From positions 1-64,000 of the forward strand of contig CALANV010000020.1 in NCBI GenBank assembly GCA_937926175.1: a DNA stretch of 64,000 nucleotides, in the 5' to 3' direction. The notes under the pieces were generated by a model. It was not told the DNA's origin. It made no database searches and saw only the letters and a list, made by a program, of their open reading frames with translations. This document shows positions 9,413 through 18,066 of this stretch, piece by piece. The stretch's first letter is position 1, and every line of letters starts with the position of its first letter. The translations under genes and the position numbers were made by a program. This DNA is from an uncultured Rhodospirillales bacterium. Its GTDB lineage: Bacteria; Pseudomonadota; Alphaproteobacteria; CACIAM-22H2.

Positions 9413-10894
9413 ATGGCGACCATTCAGTGCGACATTCTGCTGACCGGCGGTCGCGTGATCGACGGCACCGGCGCGCCGGCGCGCGCCGCGGACGTCGCGA
9501 TACGGGGCGACCGCATCGTCGGCGTCGGCACACTCACCGAGGTTGCCGCGGCACGGCGGATCGACGTGTCGGGCCGCGTCGTCGCGCCGGGCTTCATCGA
9601 TGCCCACACGCACGACGACAATGCCCTGCTGCGCATGCCGGACATGACGATGAAGGCGAGCCAGGGCGTCACCACCGTGATAGTCGGCAACTGCGGCGTC
9701 AGTCTCGCGCCGCTCCTGCCCGACCGCGCACCGCCGCCCCCGCTGGACCTGCTCGGCGACCGCGGCGAATACCGCTTCGCTCGTTTCAGAGACTATCTCG
9801 ACGCCCTCGATGCGGCGCCGCCGGCGGTGAATGCTGCATGCCTCGTCGGCCATACGACGCTGCGCGCGGGCGTGATGGATCGCTTCGACCGGCCGGCGAC
9901 GCGGGATGAAATACGGCAGATGCAGGCTCGCCTCGAGGAGGCGATGACGGCCGGCGCGATCGGATTGTCGACGGGGCTGTTCTATCCGCCGGCCCGCCAC
10001 GCGCCGACCGAGGAAGTGATCGAGCTTGCGCGAACGGTGCGCCGTTTCGACGGCCTCTATACGACGCACATGCGCGACGAATCCGACAAGGTAATGGACG
10101 GACTTGCCGAGGCGTTCGCCATCGGACGTGCCGCCAATCTGCCGGTCGTGATCTCGCATCACAAGGTGGTCGGGGTCCGCAATTTCGGGCGCACCCGCGA
10201 GACGCTCGCCCTGATCGAGGCGACGCGGCGGCAGCAGCCGATCGCGATCGACGTCTATCCCTACATCGCGTCGTCGACCATTCTCCATCCCGACTGGTTC
10301 GACAAGGCCCAGCGCATCCTCATCACCTGGTCGAAGGCGCGCCCCGAGGTGGGCGGGCGCGACCTTGCGGACGTCGCGCGCGAGATAGGCGTATCGCTGG
10401 TCGAGGCGGCCGAACGGCTGCAGCCGGCCGGCGCGATCTATTTCTCGATGAACGAGGATGATCTGCGCCGCGTCCTGTCCTGGCCGGAGGCGATGATCGG
10501 CTCCGACAGCCTGCCGCATGACGTTCACCCGCACCCGCGCCTGTGGGGAACGTTCCCGCGCGTTCTCGGCCACTACGCGCGCGCGTTGGGGCTCTTCAGT
10601 CTGGAGGAAGCGGTCCGCCGCATGACGTCCCTCACCGCCGATCGCTTCGGTCTGAAGGACCGCGGCGTCGTGCGCGACGGCGCCTATGCCGACTTGGTAG
10701 CGTTCGATCCCGACCGCATCATCGACCGCGCGACCTTCGAACAGCCGAAACAGCCAGCGGCGGGAATCGACCTCGTCATCGTGAACGGAACGCCGGTGTG
10801 GCAGAACGGTGCCGCGACCGGCGCGCGGCCGGGCCGCGCGCTGCGCCGGCCGGACCTCGACCGGCCGATGTCGTCAATCCGCGCGGGCGCGTGA
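9413..10894 (+). CDS. N-acyl-D-amino-acid deacylase (D-aminoacylase) family amidohydrolase
   Basis: A 493-residue metal-dependent amidohydrolase. It has the N-terminal beta-sandwich start (DILLTGGRVIDGTGAPARAADVAI), the HTH metal motif at residues 65-67 (FIDAHTHDD), the GNCGVS segment whose Cys94 is a D-aminoacylase metal ligand, later His ligands (THMRDE, ISHHK) and Asp in GSDSLPHD. The GNCG cysteine separates it from dihydroorotases and hydantoinases. It would release D-amino acids from N-acyl forms. GAGGTG lies before the ATG. With the amidase and the Dpp-type importer it points to use of D- or N-blocked amino acids. Confidence 0.9.
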   Translation: MATIQCDILLTGGRVIDGTGAPARAADVAIRGDRIVGVGTLTEVAAARRIDVSGRVVAPGFIDAHTHDDNALLRMPDMTMKASQGVTTVIVGNCGVSLAPLLPDRAPPPPLDLLGDRGEYRFARFRDYLDALDAAPPAVNAACLVGHTTLRAGVMDRFDRPATRDEIRQMQARLEEAMTAGAIGLSTGLFYPPARHAPTEEVIELARTVRRFDGLYTTHMRDESDKVMDGLAEAFAIGRAANLPVVISHHKVVGVRNFGRTRETLALIEATRRQQPIAIDVYPYIASSTILHPDWFDKAQRILITWSKARPEVGGRDLADVAREIGVSLVEAAERLQPAGAIYFSMNEDDLRRVLSWPEAMIGSDSLPHDVHPHPRLWGTFPRVLGHYARALGLFSLEEAVRRMTSLTADRFGLKDRGVVRDGAYADLVAFDPDRIIDRATFEQPKQPAAGIDLVIVNGTPVWQNGAATGARPGRALRRPDLDRPMSSIRAGA

Positions 10895-11266
10895 CGATTC
10901 CGCAACACTGATCCAACCGCTTGGACCGGCTGTGAATTTCGGCCCCTTACGGGGACCGTTCACCCGGTTGTGGTAAACGCTCGCTAAGCTTGGCGATTGA
11001 CGGCGCAAGTACTCGTTCCTAAGGGATCAAGAAGACAGAAACACTCGCACAAATGGCACAATATGCGGTATGCGAGTAAGAAAGTCTTCGCGGGGGCCAG
11101 GTATAGTTAACCGATAAAGTTAATGACGCTTATCGGCACAATTCTCCTGCGGCGGCGGAAATCCCGCGAAAAGATCAAGGAACGACACGAGTTGGCGCCG
11201 ACAGTACTGGTTACGCCTTCCGTCGGCGGCGGGGCGCTGACGGAAGCGATCACACGGGAGACAGGA
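10895..11266. other. Intergenic stretch without a convincing gene
   Basis: About 370 bp between the deacylase and a small ORF. It is less GC-rich near 11030-11125. A short hairpin core (CCCC TTAC GGGG) occurs near 10942-10957. An in-frame extension of the next ORF up to an ATG at 11123 exists, but it has no ribosome site and irregular third-position composition, so I do not call it coding. A promoter for the small downstream ORF is likely here but no clear -35/-10 pair stands out. Confidence 0.5.
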
Positions 11267-11473
11267 ATGGCAACGCGGTTGGCTGTCGTCCGGACACGCA
11301 ATCCCATGGCGGTTCTCGAGCGCATGCCGGGCTGGTGGAAGGGACGCGCGGATATGCGCCTCCATTTCGCGCAGGAAGCCCTCGCCCAGGGCCTCGAGGA
11401 TCTGGCGAGCGAGCATTTCCGCATCGCCACCGAATACGAACGGAAGATCAAGAGCTACGTCGAACTCGACTGA
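11267..11473 (+). CDS. Small conserved-looking hypothetical protein
   Basis: A 68-residue, basic, helix-rich protein (MATRLAVVRTRNPMAVLERM... ending YERKIKSYVELD). I do not recognise a family. It has no signal peptide, membrane segment or cysteine. The ATG at 11267 is chosen because GGGAG lies 6 nt upstream; a longer 116-residue reading from 11123 is possible. The alternating charged heptads in the second half (FAQEALAQGLEDLASEHFRIATEYERKIK) suggest a helical hairpin. It is transcribed alone, convergent with the PQQ-dehydrogenase fusion gene. Confidence 0.6.
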   Translation: MATRLAVVRTRNPMAVLERMPGWWKGRADMRLHFAQEALAQGLEDLASEHFRIATEYERKIKSYVELD

Positions 11474-11478
11474 CGCGC

Positions 11479-11496
11479 GGCCGGTTTTTGCCGGCC
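11479..11496 (+). terminator. Hairpin with T-loop between convergent genes
   Basis: GGCCGG TTTTTG CCGGCC forms a 6-bp GC stem 6 nt after the stop of the small ORF. A second, longer inverted repeat (GGCCGTC...GACGGCC) follows near 11509-11536. Neither has a T-run after the stem, so termination is plausible but not certain. Confidence 0.4.
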
Positions 11497-11539
11497 CAAC
11501 CTCCTCGCGGCCGTCACGGGGCGTGCGGCGACGGCCCGT

Positions 11540-13357
11540 TCATCGGTCTTTCCCGAAGGTCGCGACGAACTCTCCCATCGCGAGCACGTGGCCCCGCATC
11601 GCCTGCAGCACCTGCTCCCGATCCGCGCCGGGCGGCAGGTTCAGCGTCGTATCGAGCGCAAAGATCTGGAAGTGATAGCGGTGTGGCACATCGCCCGGCG
11701 GCGGCTTCATGCCGTAATAGCCCACGGATCCGTACGAGTTGCGTCCCTGCATCAGGCCCTGGGGCAGCGGCAGCCGCGGCGTGGTCGGCAATCCTTCCCG
11801 GAGGTGCCGGACCTCGGCCGGGATGTCATAGACGACCCAATGGACGAAGGGCGGATCCTCCGGAACGTCGGGATCCTCGAGTAGGATCGCGAAAGATTGC
11901 GTGCCCTCGGGTCCTTCGCTCCACTGGAGCGGCGGCGAGATTCCTTGGCCGTCGGCCGAGAAGACCGGCGGAATCGGCTGACCGGCCGCAAATGCCGGCG
12001 ACGACAGGTGCAGGTCGGCACCGCCGCGCGGCTGAATGACGGCCGCGGCGAGCTGCGGCGTTTTCTGGCGCCTTGACGAATCCGGCGTGATGCGTACCGT
12101 CGCAGCCCCCGAAGACTGTTCCGTCGTCCCGCTGCCGGCCTTCTGGCGGTCCGTCGTCGCGACCGGTGCTTCGTAACTGACACGGTAAATGATTCCGTTG
12201 TCGTCGTCGCCGATCAGGAGCGAGCCGTCCTTCGCGACCGCCAGGCCGGTCGGACGCCCGATCTGCCCATACCGCCCGTACCCTTCGTCGATGAGAAAGC
12301 CGGAGACGAACGGCGCGAAAGCGACGGGCCGTCCGTTCTCGAAGCGGATGCGCGCCACCTCGTAGCCGCTGGGCGGCTGCCGGTTCCACGACCCGCGCAT
12401 GGCGACGAACGCATCGCCGCGATACTCAGGCGGAAACTGCGTGCCGTCATAGAAGACCATCTGCATCGGCGCGGCATGGGCCGTGTACATCAGGACCGGC
12501 GGCTCGCTTGCGGCGGCCCATTGATGCGGCGTGATGCCGATCGGCGGCTCGTGCTGCGGATTGAGCCGGCCGTCGGCATAGACATAGGGCCAGCCGTATT
12601 TCCTGCCCTCTTCCAGCAGATTGAGCTCTTCCGGCGGCTGTTCGTCGCCGAGCCAATCGATCCCGTGGTCCATGCCGAAGAGCTGGCCGGTCTGCGGATG
12701 CCAGTCGAATCCGATCGTGTTGCGCAGGCCCGACGCGAAGATCTGCCGCCGGGTGCCATCCGGCATCGCCCGCAGCAGCGTGGCGCTTTCCGGATTGGTC
12801 TCGTCGCAGGCGTTGCACGTGCTGCCCACCGACATATACAGCATCCCGTCAGGTCCGACCGCGAGCGTACGGTTGGCATGCTGTCCGCCGTCGGGCAGAT
12901 CGTCGATGATCCGTACGAGCGCGCCGAACGAGCCGTCCCGCCGGATCTCCGCCCGATAGACGTCCTTCACCGTGGCCAGGTACGCATACCGCCCGTCGAT
13001 CGCGATGCCGTGCATGCCGGGTCGCGATGCGATCGTCCGGAATTCATCGGCGCGGCCGTCGCCGTCGGTATCCTTCATCATGACGACGTCGCCGACGCTG
13101 CGTCGCGTCACGTAGACGGTGCCGTCGGCGCCGACCGCGATCATGCGCGGATTGATCAATCCTTCGGCGAATTTCGTGATCCGGAAGTTCGGCGGTAGAT
13201 CGAGCTGCGCGATCCGCTCGTCGGTCGGCGCCAACCTGTCCGGCTCCATCACGTGTCCGATGATCTGCTGCGCCGTCCGGCCCTGGGCTGTGGCGGATGC
13301 CGCAACGGCATACAGGGCAACGGCGACGCATGCCGTGACACCAGCCCTGGTCGTCAT
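11540..13357 (-). CDS. Secreted PQQ-type dehydrogenase fused to a YbhB/YbcL PEBP domain
   Basis: A 605-residue two-domain protein. Residues 1 to about 25 are a Sec signal peptide (GVTACVAVALYAVAASATAQG). Residues about 35-415 form a six-bladed propeller of the soluble PQQ glucose/sorbosone dehydrogenase family (NPRMIAVGADGTVYV, PGMHGIAIDG, RTLAVGPDGMLYMSVGS, GFDWHPQTGQLFGMDHGIDWLG). A serine/threonine-rich linker leads to a complete PEBP domain at about 446-605 with the DPD motif (LLEDPDVPE) and the GDVPHRYHF motif. The ATG at 13357 follows GAGGGG. It should act in the periplasm as a sugar or aldose-type oxidoreductase; the PEBP role is unknown. Fused rather than neighbouring domains are the unusual point. 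Confidence 0.88.
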   Translation of the reverse strand: MTTRAGVTACVAVALYAVAASATAQGRTAQQIIGHVMEPDRLAPTDERIAQLDLPPNFRITKFAEGLINPRMIAVGADGTVYVTRRSVGDVVMMKDTDGDGRADEFRTIASRPGMHGIAIDGRYAYLATVKDVYRAEIRRDGSFGALVRIIDDLPDGGQHANRTLAVGPDGMLYMSVGSTCNACDETNPESATLLRAMPDGTRRQIFASGLRNTIGFDWHPQTGQLFGMDHGIDWLGDEQPPEELNLLEEGRKYGWPYVYADGRLNPQHEPPIGITPHQWAAASEPPVLMYTAHAAPMQMVFYDGTQFPPEYRGDAFVAMRGSWNRQPPSGYEVARIRFENGRPVAFAPFVSGFLIDEGYGRYGQIGRPTGLAVAKDGSLLIGDDDNGIIYRVSYEAPVATTDRQKAGSGTTEQSSGAATVRITPDSSRRQKTPQLAAAVIQPRGGADLHLSSPAFAAGQPIPPVFSADGQGISPPLQWSEGPEGTQSFAILLEDPDVPEDPPFVHWVVYDIPAEVRHLREGLPTTPRLPLPQGLMQGRNSYGSVGYYGMKPPPGDVPHRYHFQIFALDTTLNLPPGADREQVLQAMRGHVLAMGEFVATFGKDR

Positions 13358-13462
13358 GGCTCGAGCCCCTCGCAACGGCCTCCTCGGTCGCCTGCCGCAT
13401 GGGTGGGCAACCTGACGACACAACCACCGCTGGGCGTTGGCGTTCCCTTGCGCCCGTCCGCG

Positions 13463-14959
13463 TCAGGCCGCGACGCGACGGTCGAGATAGGCGGTGATGC
13501 GGTCGGCCGTATCGGCCGGGACGTGCAGGCCCAGCTTCGTACGGCGCCAGAGGATATCCTCGGCCGTCCGCGCCCATTCGCGCGTGATGAGCCAGTCGAC
13601 CTCGCGCTCACTGAGCCCGCCGCCGAGGTCCGCGCCGAGATCGGCGGAGCTGCGCGCGTCGCCGAGCATTTCGGCAAGCTCCGTCCCGTAGCTGCGCACG
13701 AACCGGTCGAGACGGGTCGGATCGAGCCAAGGGTAGCGGGTCACGAAATCGGCGCGAATCTCGGCAAGGCTCCGGCCGCCGAAGTCGCCGCCCGGCAGCG
13801 GGGCGCCGGCCGTCCAGCCTGGCTTGGTGATGCCCAGGAACGGCGACAGCTGCTCAAGCGCATGCTCGGCAAGCCGACGATAGGTCGTGATCTTGCCGCC
13901 GAAGATCGACAGTATCGGCGCAGCACCAGCCGGTGCGTCGATGTCGAAGACGTAATCGCGGGTCACGGCCGACGGGTTTGCCGCCTTGTCGTCGTAGAGC
14001 GGCCGCACGCCCGCATAACTCCACACGACGTCCCCCGGCGAAACCGGCCGGCGGAACTGTCGCGACACCGCCGCGCACAGATAGACGATCTCGTCGAAGT
14101 CGATGCGTACGGCGGCCGGATCGCCGTCGTACGGAATGTCCGTCGTGCCGATCAGCGAGAAGTGCTGCTCGTACGGAATCACGAAGATCACGCGGCGATC
14201 GTCGTTCTGCAGGATGTAGGCGTGATCACCGTCGTAGAGCCGCGGCACGACGATGTGGCTGCCCTTCACAAGGCGTATGGCCCCCTTCGCCGACGTCTGC
14301 GCGACGTCGCGAAGCGCCTCCATGACCCATGGCCCGGCGGCATTGACGAGCGCCCGCGCACGGACCTGCTTGGTCTGCCCGTCCGCGCGCAGCGTGCAGA
14401 TCCAGCGATCGCCGTCGCGGCGCGCCGCGACGACCGCGGTGCGGACGCGGATATCCGCGCCGCGCCGTTCGGCATCGCGCGCGTTGAGGACGACGAGCCG
14501 CGCATCGTCGACCCAGCAGTCGGAGTACGCGAAGCCCGCCTTGATCGACGGATCGATCGGCGCGCCGTAGGGATGACGGCGGAAGTCGATTCCCTCGGTT
14601 CCGGGCAGCGTGCGGCGACCCCCGAGGTGGTCATAGAGGAACAATCCCAGCCGCACCATCCAGCGCGGCCGCAGACCGGCGCGGTGCGGCAGCACGAACC
14701 GCATGGGCCGGATGATGTGCGGGGCGATCTTCAGCAGCACCTCGCGCTCGGCCAGCGCCTCGTGCACCAGGCGAAACTCGTAATACTCGAGATACCGGAG
14801 GCCGCCGTGGATCAGCTTCGACGACGCCGAGGACGTCGCCCCGGCGAGATCGGCGCGCTCGCACAGAAGGACCTTGAGCCCGCGACCGGCGGCATCCCGC
14901 GCGATGCCGACACCGTTGATGCCGCCGCCGATAATCAGCAGATCGACGTCGTCGCGCAT
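13463..14959 (-). CDS. glpD: Aerobic glycerol-3-phosphate dehydrogenase
   Basis: A 498-residue FAD enzyme oxidising sn-glycerol-3-phosphate to dihydroxyacetone phosphate and feeding electrons to quinone. The FAD-binding start LLIIGGGINGVGIARDAAGRG, the SSASSKLIHGGLRYLE substrate loop and the C-terminal helical domain (WLITREWARTAEDILWRRTKLGL) are all present and full length. GAGGA precedes the ATG at 14959, 11 nt after the stop of the HAD phosphatase gene. It is the last gene of a three-gene unit led by a GlpR-like repressor, which most likely controls it in response to glycerol-3-phosphate. Confidence 0.95.
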   Translation of the reverse strand: MRDDVDLLIIGGGINGVGIARDAAGRGLKVLLCERADLAGATSSASSKLIHGGLRYLEYYEFRLVHEALAEREVLLKIAPHIIRPMRFVLPHRAGLRPRWMVRLGLFLYDHLGGRRTLPGTEGIDFRRHPYGAPIDPSIKAGFAYSDCWVDDARLVVLNARDAERRGADIRVRTAVVAARRDGDRWICTLRADGQTKQVRARALVNAAGPWVMEALRDVAQTSAKGAIRLVKGSHIVVPRLYDGDHAYILQNDDRRVIFVIPYEQHFSLIGTTDIPYDGDPAAVRIDFDEIVYLCAAVSRQFRRPVSPGDVVWSYAGVRPLYDDKAANPSAVTRDYVFDIDAPAGAAPILSIFGGKITTYRRLAEHALEQLSPFLGITKPGWTAGAPLPGGDFGGRSLAEIRADFVTRYPWLDPTRLDRFVRSYGTELAEMLGDARSSADLGADLGGGLSEREVDWLITREWARTAEDILWRRTKLGLHVPADTADRITAYLDRRVAA

Positions 14960-14970
14960 GTTGGTGATCC

Positions 14971-15843
14971 TCACGAGCGCACAGGCTGCGACTGCCGCGC
15001 CTCGAGCACGGCGGTCGCGAACTCCACGAAGCCGGCCCCCGCCTCGCCCGCCGTCACATAGGCCGGTCCGGTCTTCATGCGTGGCAGGAAAGCCTTGACG
15101 TTGGCGACGCCGAACGACCACGGAAACCGCGCGAACATCGGCTCGTCGTTGGCGCTGTCACCGATGAAGGCGACGCGGTCGAGCACCGCCTCCAGATCGA
15201 CGCCATAGGCCTCGGCGAACAGCCGCTCGGTCATGCGCAGCTTGTCGTAGTCGCCGAACCAGCCGTTGACGTGAATCGAACTCACCTTCGCCTCGGCGCC
15301 GGCCTCGCGGAACATCCGGACGATCTGCTCGATCTGCTCGGGCGCGAGCGGTCCGGTGTCCTCGGCGAAATCGATGGCGAGATCGGCGACGCGGTAGGCC
15401 TGGTCGGCGGCGACGGTGGCCCCGGGGACCGCCGCAGGAATGGCCGCAGCGAGCTGGTCGAGCCGCGCCCGCGCGCGTGCACGCTCCGCCGCGTCGATGA
15501 AGTAGCTGCGCCGCATGCGGCGGCTGTCACGTTCGTAGCGGAACCAGAAGGCGCCGTTCTCGCCGACGACCGCATCCACGGGGAAGAACCGCGCGATCAT
15601 GTCGCACCAGCCCGCCGGCCGTCCGGTCACGAGGACGGGTTTGAGGCCGTCAGCCTCCAGCGCCTCGAGCGCCTGATAGGCGGCGGCGGTCAACCGCCCA
15701 TCGGTCGTGATCGTGTCGTCGATGTCGGCGAGGATCCATTGCAGCTGCCGCAACGACGCCGGGGAAATGGCGCTCAACGGCAGCGGTGTCGAGCCGGATA
15801 CCGGCCCTGAAACCCGCGAAGCTGGCCGCGATACCGGCTCCAT
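14971..15843 (-). CDS. HAD-superfamily (IIB) sugar-phosphatase-like hydrolase
   Basis: A 290-residue HAD hydrolase. Motif I is ADIDDTIT (nucleophile and acid/base Asp), motif II is LVTGRP, the motif III lysine lies within DYDKL and motif IV is FIGDSANDEPMF. The C2B-cap layout and GENGAFWF resemble mannosyl-3-phosphoglycerate, sucrose-phosphate and trehalose-phosphate phosphatases. AAGGAG lies just before the ATG. It sits between a GlpR-like repressor and glpD, so a small polyol phosphate or glyceryl-glycoside phosphate is a reasonable guess for the substrate; this is inference. Confidence 0.85.
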   Translation of the reverse strand: MEPVSRPASRVSGPVSGSTPLPLSAISPASLRQLQWILADIDDTITTDGRLTAAAYQALEALEADGLKPVLVTGRPAGWCDMIARFFPVDAVVGENGAFWFRYERDSRRMRRSYFIDAAERARARARLDQLAAAIPAAVPGATVAADQAYRVADLAIDFAEDTGPLAPEQIEQIVRMFREAGAEAKVSSIHVNGWFGDYDKLRMTERLFAEAYGVDLEAVLDRVAFIGDSANDEPMFARFPWSFGVANVKAFLPRMKTGPAYVTAGEAGAGFVEFATAVLEARQSQPVRS

Positions 15844-15983
15844 GGTGCTCCTTCCAAGTACGCGTTCGCCGGGCCGTGCGACGGCGCCGTCCGCTGATGT
15901 GGAAGGTATGTCAACTTATGTTGCAGGTCAAACATCAATGCCCAAATGGGCACCGGCCGCGCCTCTTCCGGCGAAAAGCGGCA

Positions 15984-16781
15984 CTACTTTAATGTGGTGG
16001 GTGCCACAATCAGCTGGATCTTGGCGCGATTGATGGCCTGCCCGAGCTCTCCCGGCGGCGGCTGGTCCGTGACGATTCCCGAGAGGCTCCGCAACGGACA
16101 GACGACCTCGAGGTGGTGCTTGCCGAATTTGCCCGAGTCGATCAGCAGCAAGGTCCGCTCTGCCCTCTCGACCATCGTGCGCTTGACCCAGCTCGCCCGC
16201 GTCTCGACGTCGCTCGGCCCCTCGACGCTCAGCGCGCTCGCCCCGATGAACGCGAGATCGGCGTGGAAACGCGAAAGAAACGCCGTCGTCTCGGGCCCGT
16301 AGACGCCGCGCTCGGTGGCATAGAAATCGCCGGGGCACATGATGACGCGCACCGATTCGACCGCCGAAAGGATGGTCGCGACGGTATAGCTGTTCGTGAG
16401 CACCGTGACCTGCGGGGCCCGCGCCGCCAGCGCCCGGGCGAAGTGGCTGGTCGTCGATCCCGAATCGACCATGATGACGTCGCCCGCGCTGACCAGCGCC
16501 GCAGCGGCGGCACCGATCCGGGCCCGCTCGGTGACCGCGATCCGATCGCGGTCCTCGACGCCGGGCTGCACGCCGACATGCGTGACGGCCGCGCCGCCAT
16601 AGGTGCGCGCGACCAGCCCCCGCCGCGTGAGCTCGTCGATATCGCGACGGACCGTTTCCGCCGAGACGCCGAATTCCGCCGCGAGAGAGGAAATGCGTAC
16701 GGTCGCGTGCGCGCCGAGTGCGGCGACGATGCGCCGATGGCGCTCGCTCTTGGAAAGACCACCGTTCGTCCGCGGTGCCAT
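15984..16781 (-). CDS. glpR: DeoR/GlpR-family transcriptional repressor
   Basis: A 265-residue regulator. An N-terminal winged helix (SKSERHRRIVAALG, then SSLAAEFGVSAETVRRDIDELTRRG, the DeoR signature) is followed by the sugar-phosphate-sensing DeoR_C domain (DSGSTTSHFARAL, NSYTVA, FIGASAL, DSGKFGK). DeoR-family members usually bind a phosphorylated sugar or polyol; the operon with glpD makes glycerol-3-phosphate the likely inducer. The ATG at 16781 is chosen because it gives the standard N-terminus; the frame is open for 42 more codons. The 140-nt gap to the HAD gene contains the palindrome TGCCCAAATGGGCA (15939-15952), a possible operator. Confidence 0.88.
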   Translation of the reverse strand: MAPRTNGGLSKSERHRRIVAALGAHATVRISSLAAEFGVSAETVRRDIDELTRRGLVARTYGGAAVTHVGVQPGVEDRDRIAVTERARIGAAAAALVSAGDVIMVDSGSTTSHFARALAARAPQVTVLTNSYTVATILSAVESVRVIMCPGDFYATERGVYGPETTAFLSRFHADLAFIGASALSVEGPSDVETRASWVKRTMVERAERTLLLIDSGKFGKHHLEVVCPLRSLSGIVTDQPPPGELGQAINRAKIQLIVAPTTLK

Positions 16782-16979
16782 GGTCAGCCTGCGGTCATAA
16801 CTCGGGCCGCAGTCGGGCACCTGCGGCACTTCACGACGCGAAAAAACATCGACGTGATCCGCCGAATGGTTGAAGCGCGGCCGCATTGTGCCGCAAGCCG
16901 GATTCACGTGCCAGTCACTCGCACAAACACCCCCCGGCGCGTGTCATGGATCGTCGGTGCGAAGGACGCGGCGCCCCGT

Positions 16980-17453
16980 CTAGTCGCGGCGAAAACCCAG
17001 CCGTTCGAGCGCGGCGATGCTCCCGGCCGCCGACACGTGGTGAACGAAGATCCCACCGGCGGCCTTCCAGGCCGCGCGGAGACCGATCCGGTCGTCGACG
17101 AGCACGGCGCCGGGTTCGGCGTATTTGTGCTTGTCGCGCGACATCGTGGTGATCACGGGTACGTCGGCGCCGAGCATGTTCCGTACCCAGCGGCGCTTCT
17201 GGTCCTCGGCCCAGTCGCCCCGCGGCAGCCCGGTCAGGATGGTCGGCGCGAAGGGACGGCAGAACGCCCAAAGTTCGCGCGCGTCCGCCATCATTTCGAG
17301 GGTCGCGTAAAAGTCCGGGTGTCGGGCAAGCGCCGCCCACATTTGACGCGGCGACAGCTCGTCCGGCCGCTTGCCGGTCACGGCGACGACGCCGCGATCG
17401 AAGTCGGCAAGGACGCCGTCGAGGTCAAGAAACAGCTTACGCGGCGAGGTCAT
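16980..17453 (-). CDS. Small HAD hydrolase, 5'(3')-deoxyribonucleotidase-like
   Basis: A 157-residue HAD-like protein. Motif I is LFLDLDGVLADFDRGV with both Asp residues, a motif II threonine lies in ILTGLPRG, and VLVDDRIGLRAAW is the motif IV acid pair. The short cap between (PDFYATLEMMADARELW) resembles the cytosolic 5'-nucleotidase (NT5C) family. The ATG at 17453 starts directly before the conserved core; a longer reading is arginine-rich and probably not translated. It lies 35 nt after an unknown gene on the same strand and may be co-transcribed. A nucleotide monophosphatase role is likely but not proven. Confidence 0.8.
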   Translation of the reverse strand: MTSPRKLFLDLDGVLADFDRGVVAVTGKRPDELSPRQMWAALARHPDFYATLEMMADARELWAFCRPFAPTILTGLPRGDWAEDQKRRWVRNMLGADVPVITTMSRDKHKYAEPGAVLVDDRIGLRAAWKAAGGIFVHHVSAAGSIAALERLGFRRD

Positions 17454-17488
17454 CGGCGGCGCGGCATCATCGAAACGTCGACGCGACC

Positions 17489-17914
17489 TCAGCGGGCGAT
17501 AATCTCGTGCCGTCCATACTCGTCGAAATCGACGATCAGCCGGTAGGTCACCGGATACGTGCGGCGGCGGAACGCCTTGACGACCGTTCCGGCGCCGTAC
17601 TGTGCAAAGACGTAACGGTGGCCGGAACGGTACTTCCATGCCTTCCGCGGCACCTCGCCGAGCACCTCGGCCAGCCGGGCCTCTGCCGCAGCCGCCCGCC
17701 GGTTCGCGGCATATGCCTCCTCGCGCGCCATGGCGGCCTCGGCCGCCGCCGACGCGCTGTCGGAAATCAGACTGACGAGTTCCGCCCAGGTATGGCCCGA
17801 GTCGCGCACCAGCGCATGGGCCTTGCGTGCGGCGGCCAGCGCCTCGCCGTCATGCTGGCTTCCCAGCATGCCGAGCAGCTTCACCAGCCGGCGCAGATCG
17901 AGCCTTTCGCGCAT
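17489..17914 (-). CDS. Conserved hypothetical protein with N-terminal 'LLGMLGS.HDGEALAAARKA' motif
   Basis: A 141-residue protein. The N-terminal block (LVKLLGMLGSQHDGEALAAARKAHAL, then SGHTWAEL) is a recurrent motif in proteobacterial and phage-associated hypothetical proteins. An alanine-rich helix (residues about 55-85) follows, and the C-terminus (YPVTYRLIVDFDEYGRHEI) looks like a small beta-sheet. No signal peptide or membrane segment is seen. The function is unknown. GGAATGGTGA precedes the ATG. It is upstream of and possibly co-transcribed with the small HAD gene. Confidence 0.75.
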   Translation of the reverse strand: MRERLDLRRLVKLLGMLGSQHDGEALAAARKAHALVRDSGHTWAELVSLISDSASAAAEAAMAREEAYAANRRAAAAEARLAEVLGEVPRKAWKYRSGHRYVFAQYGAGTVVKAFRRRTYPVTYRLIVDFDEYGRHEIIAR

Positions 17915-18015
17915 TCACCATTCCGTGTCCGATATTCCCGTTTCGCACCTGATCCCGGCAAAGGCAAGCACGCAAATAGACCGGGAACATGCGCAACGCC
18001 GCCGAACGCCCGAAC

Positions 18016-18044
18016 GAAAAAGCCGCCTTGTTGCGAGGCGGCTT
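18016..18044 (-). terminator. Rho-independent terminator of the CBS-domain gene
   Basis: Read on the minus strand, a perfect 9-bp stem (AAGCCGCCT / AGGCGGCTT, 6-nt loop) ends in a run of five T, 23 nt after the stop of the CBS-domain gene. This is the clearest intrinsic terminator in the window. Confidence 0.92.
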
Positions 18045-18066
18045 CGTCGTGGAAGAAGCCGGATGC

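Noticed and set aside
11123..11266. Upstream extension of the small hypothetical protein
   Set aside because: No ribosome site before 11123 and irregular codon composition; GGGAG before 11267 supports the shorter form.
15909..15914. TTGACA as -35 box for the HAD-glpD genes
   Set aside because: The hexamer is perfect on the minus strand, but no acceptable -10 lies 16-18 nt downstream.
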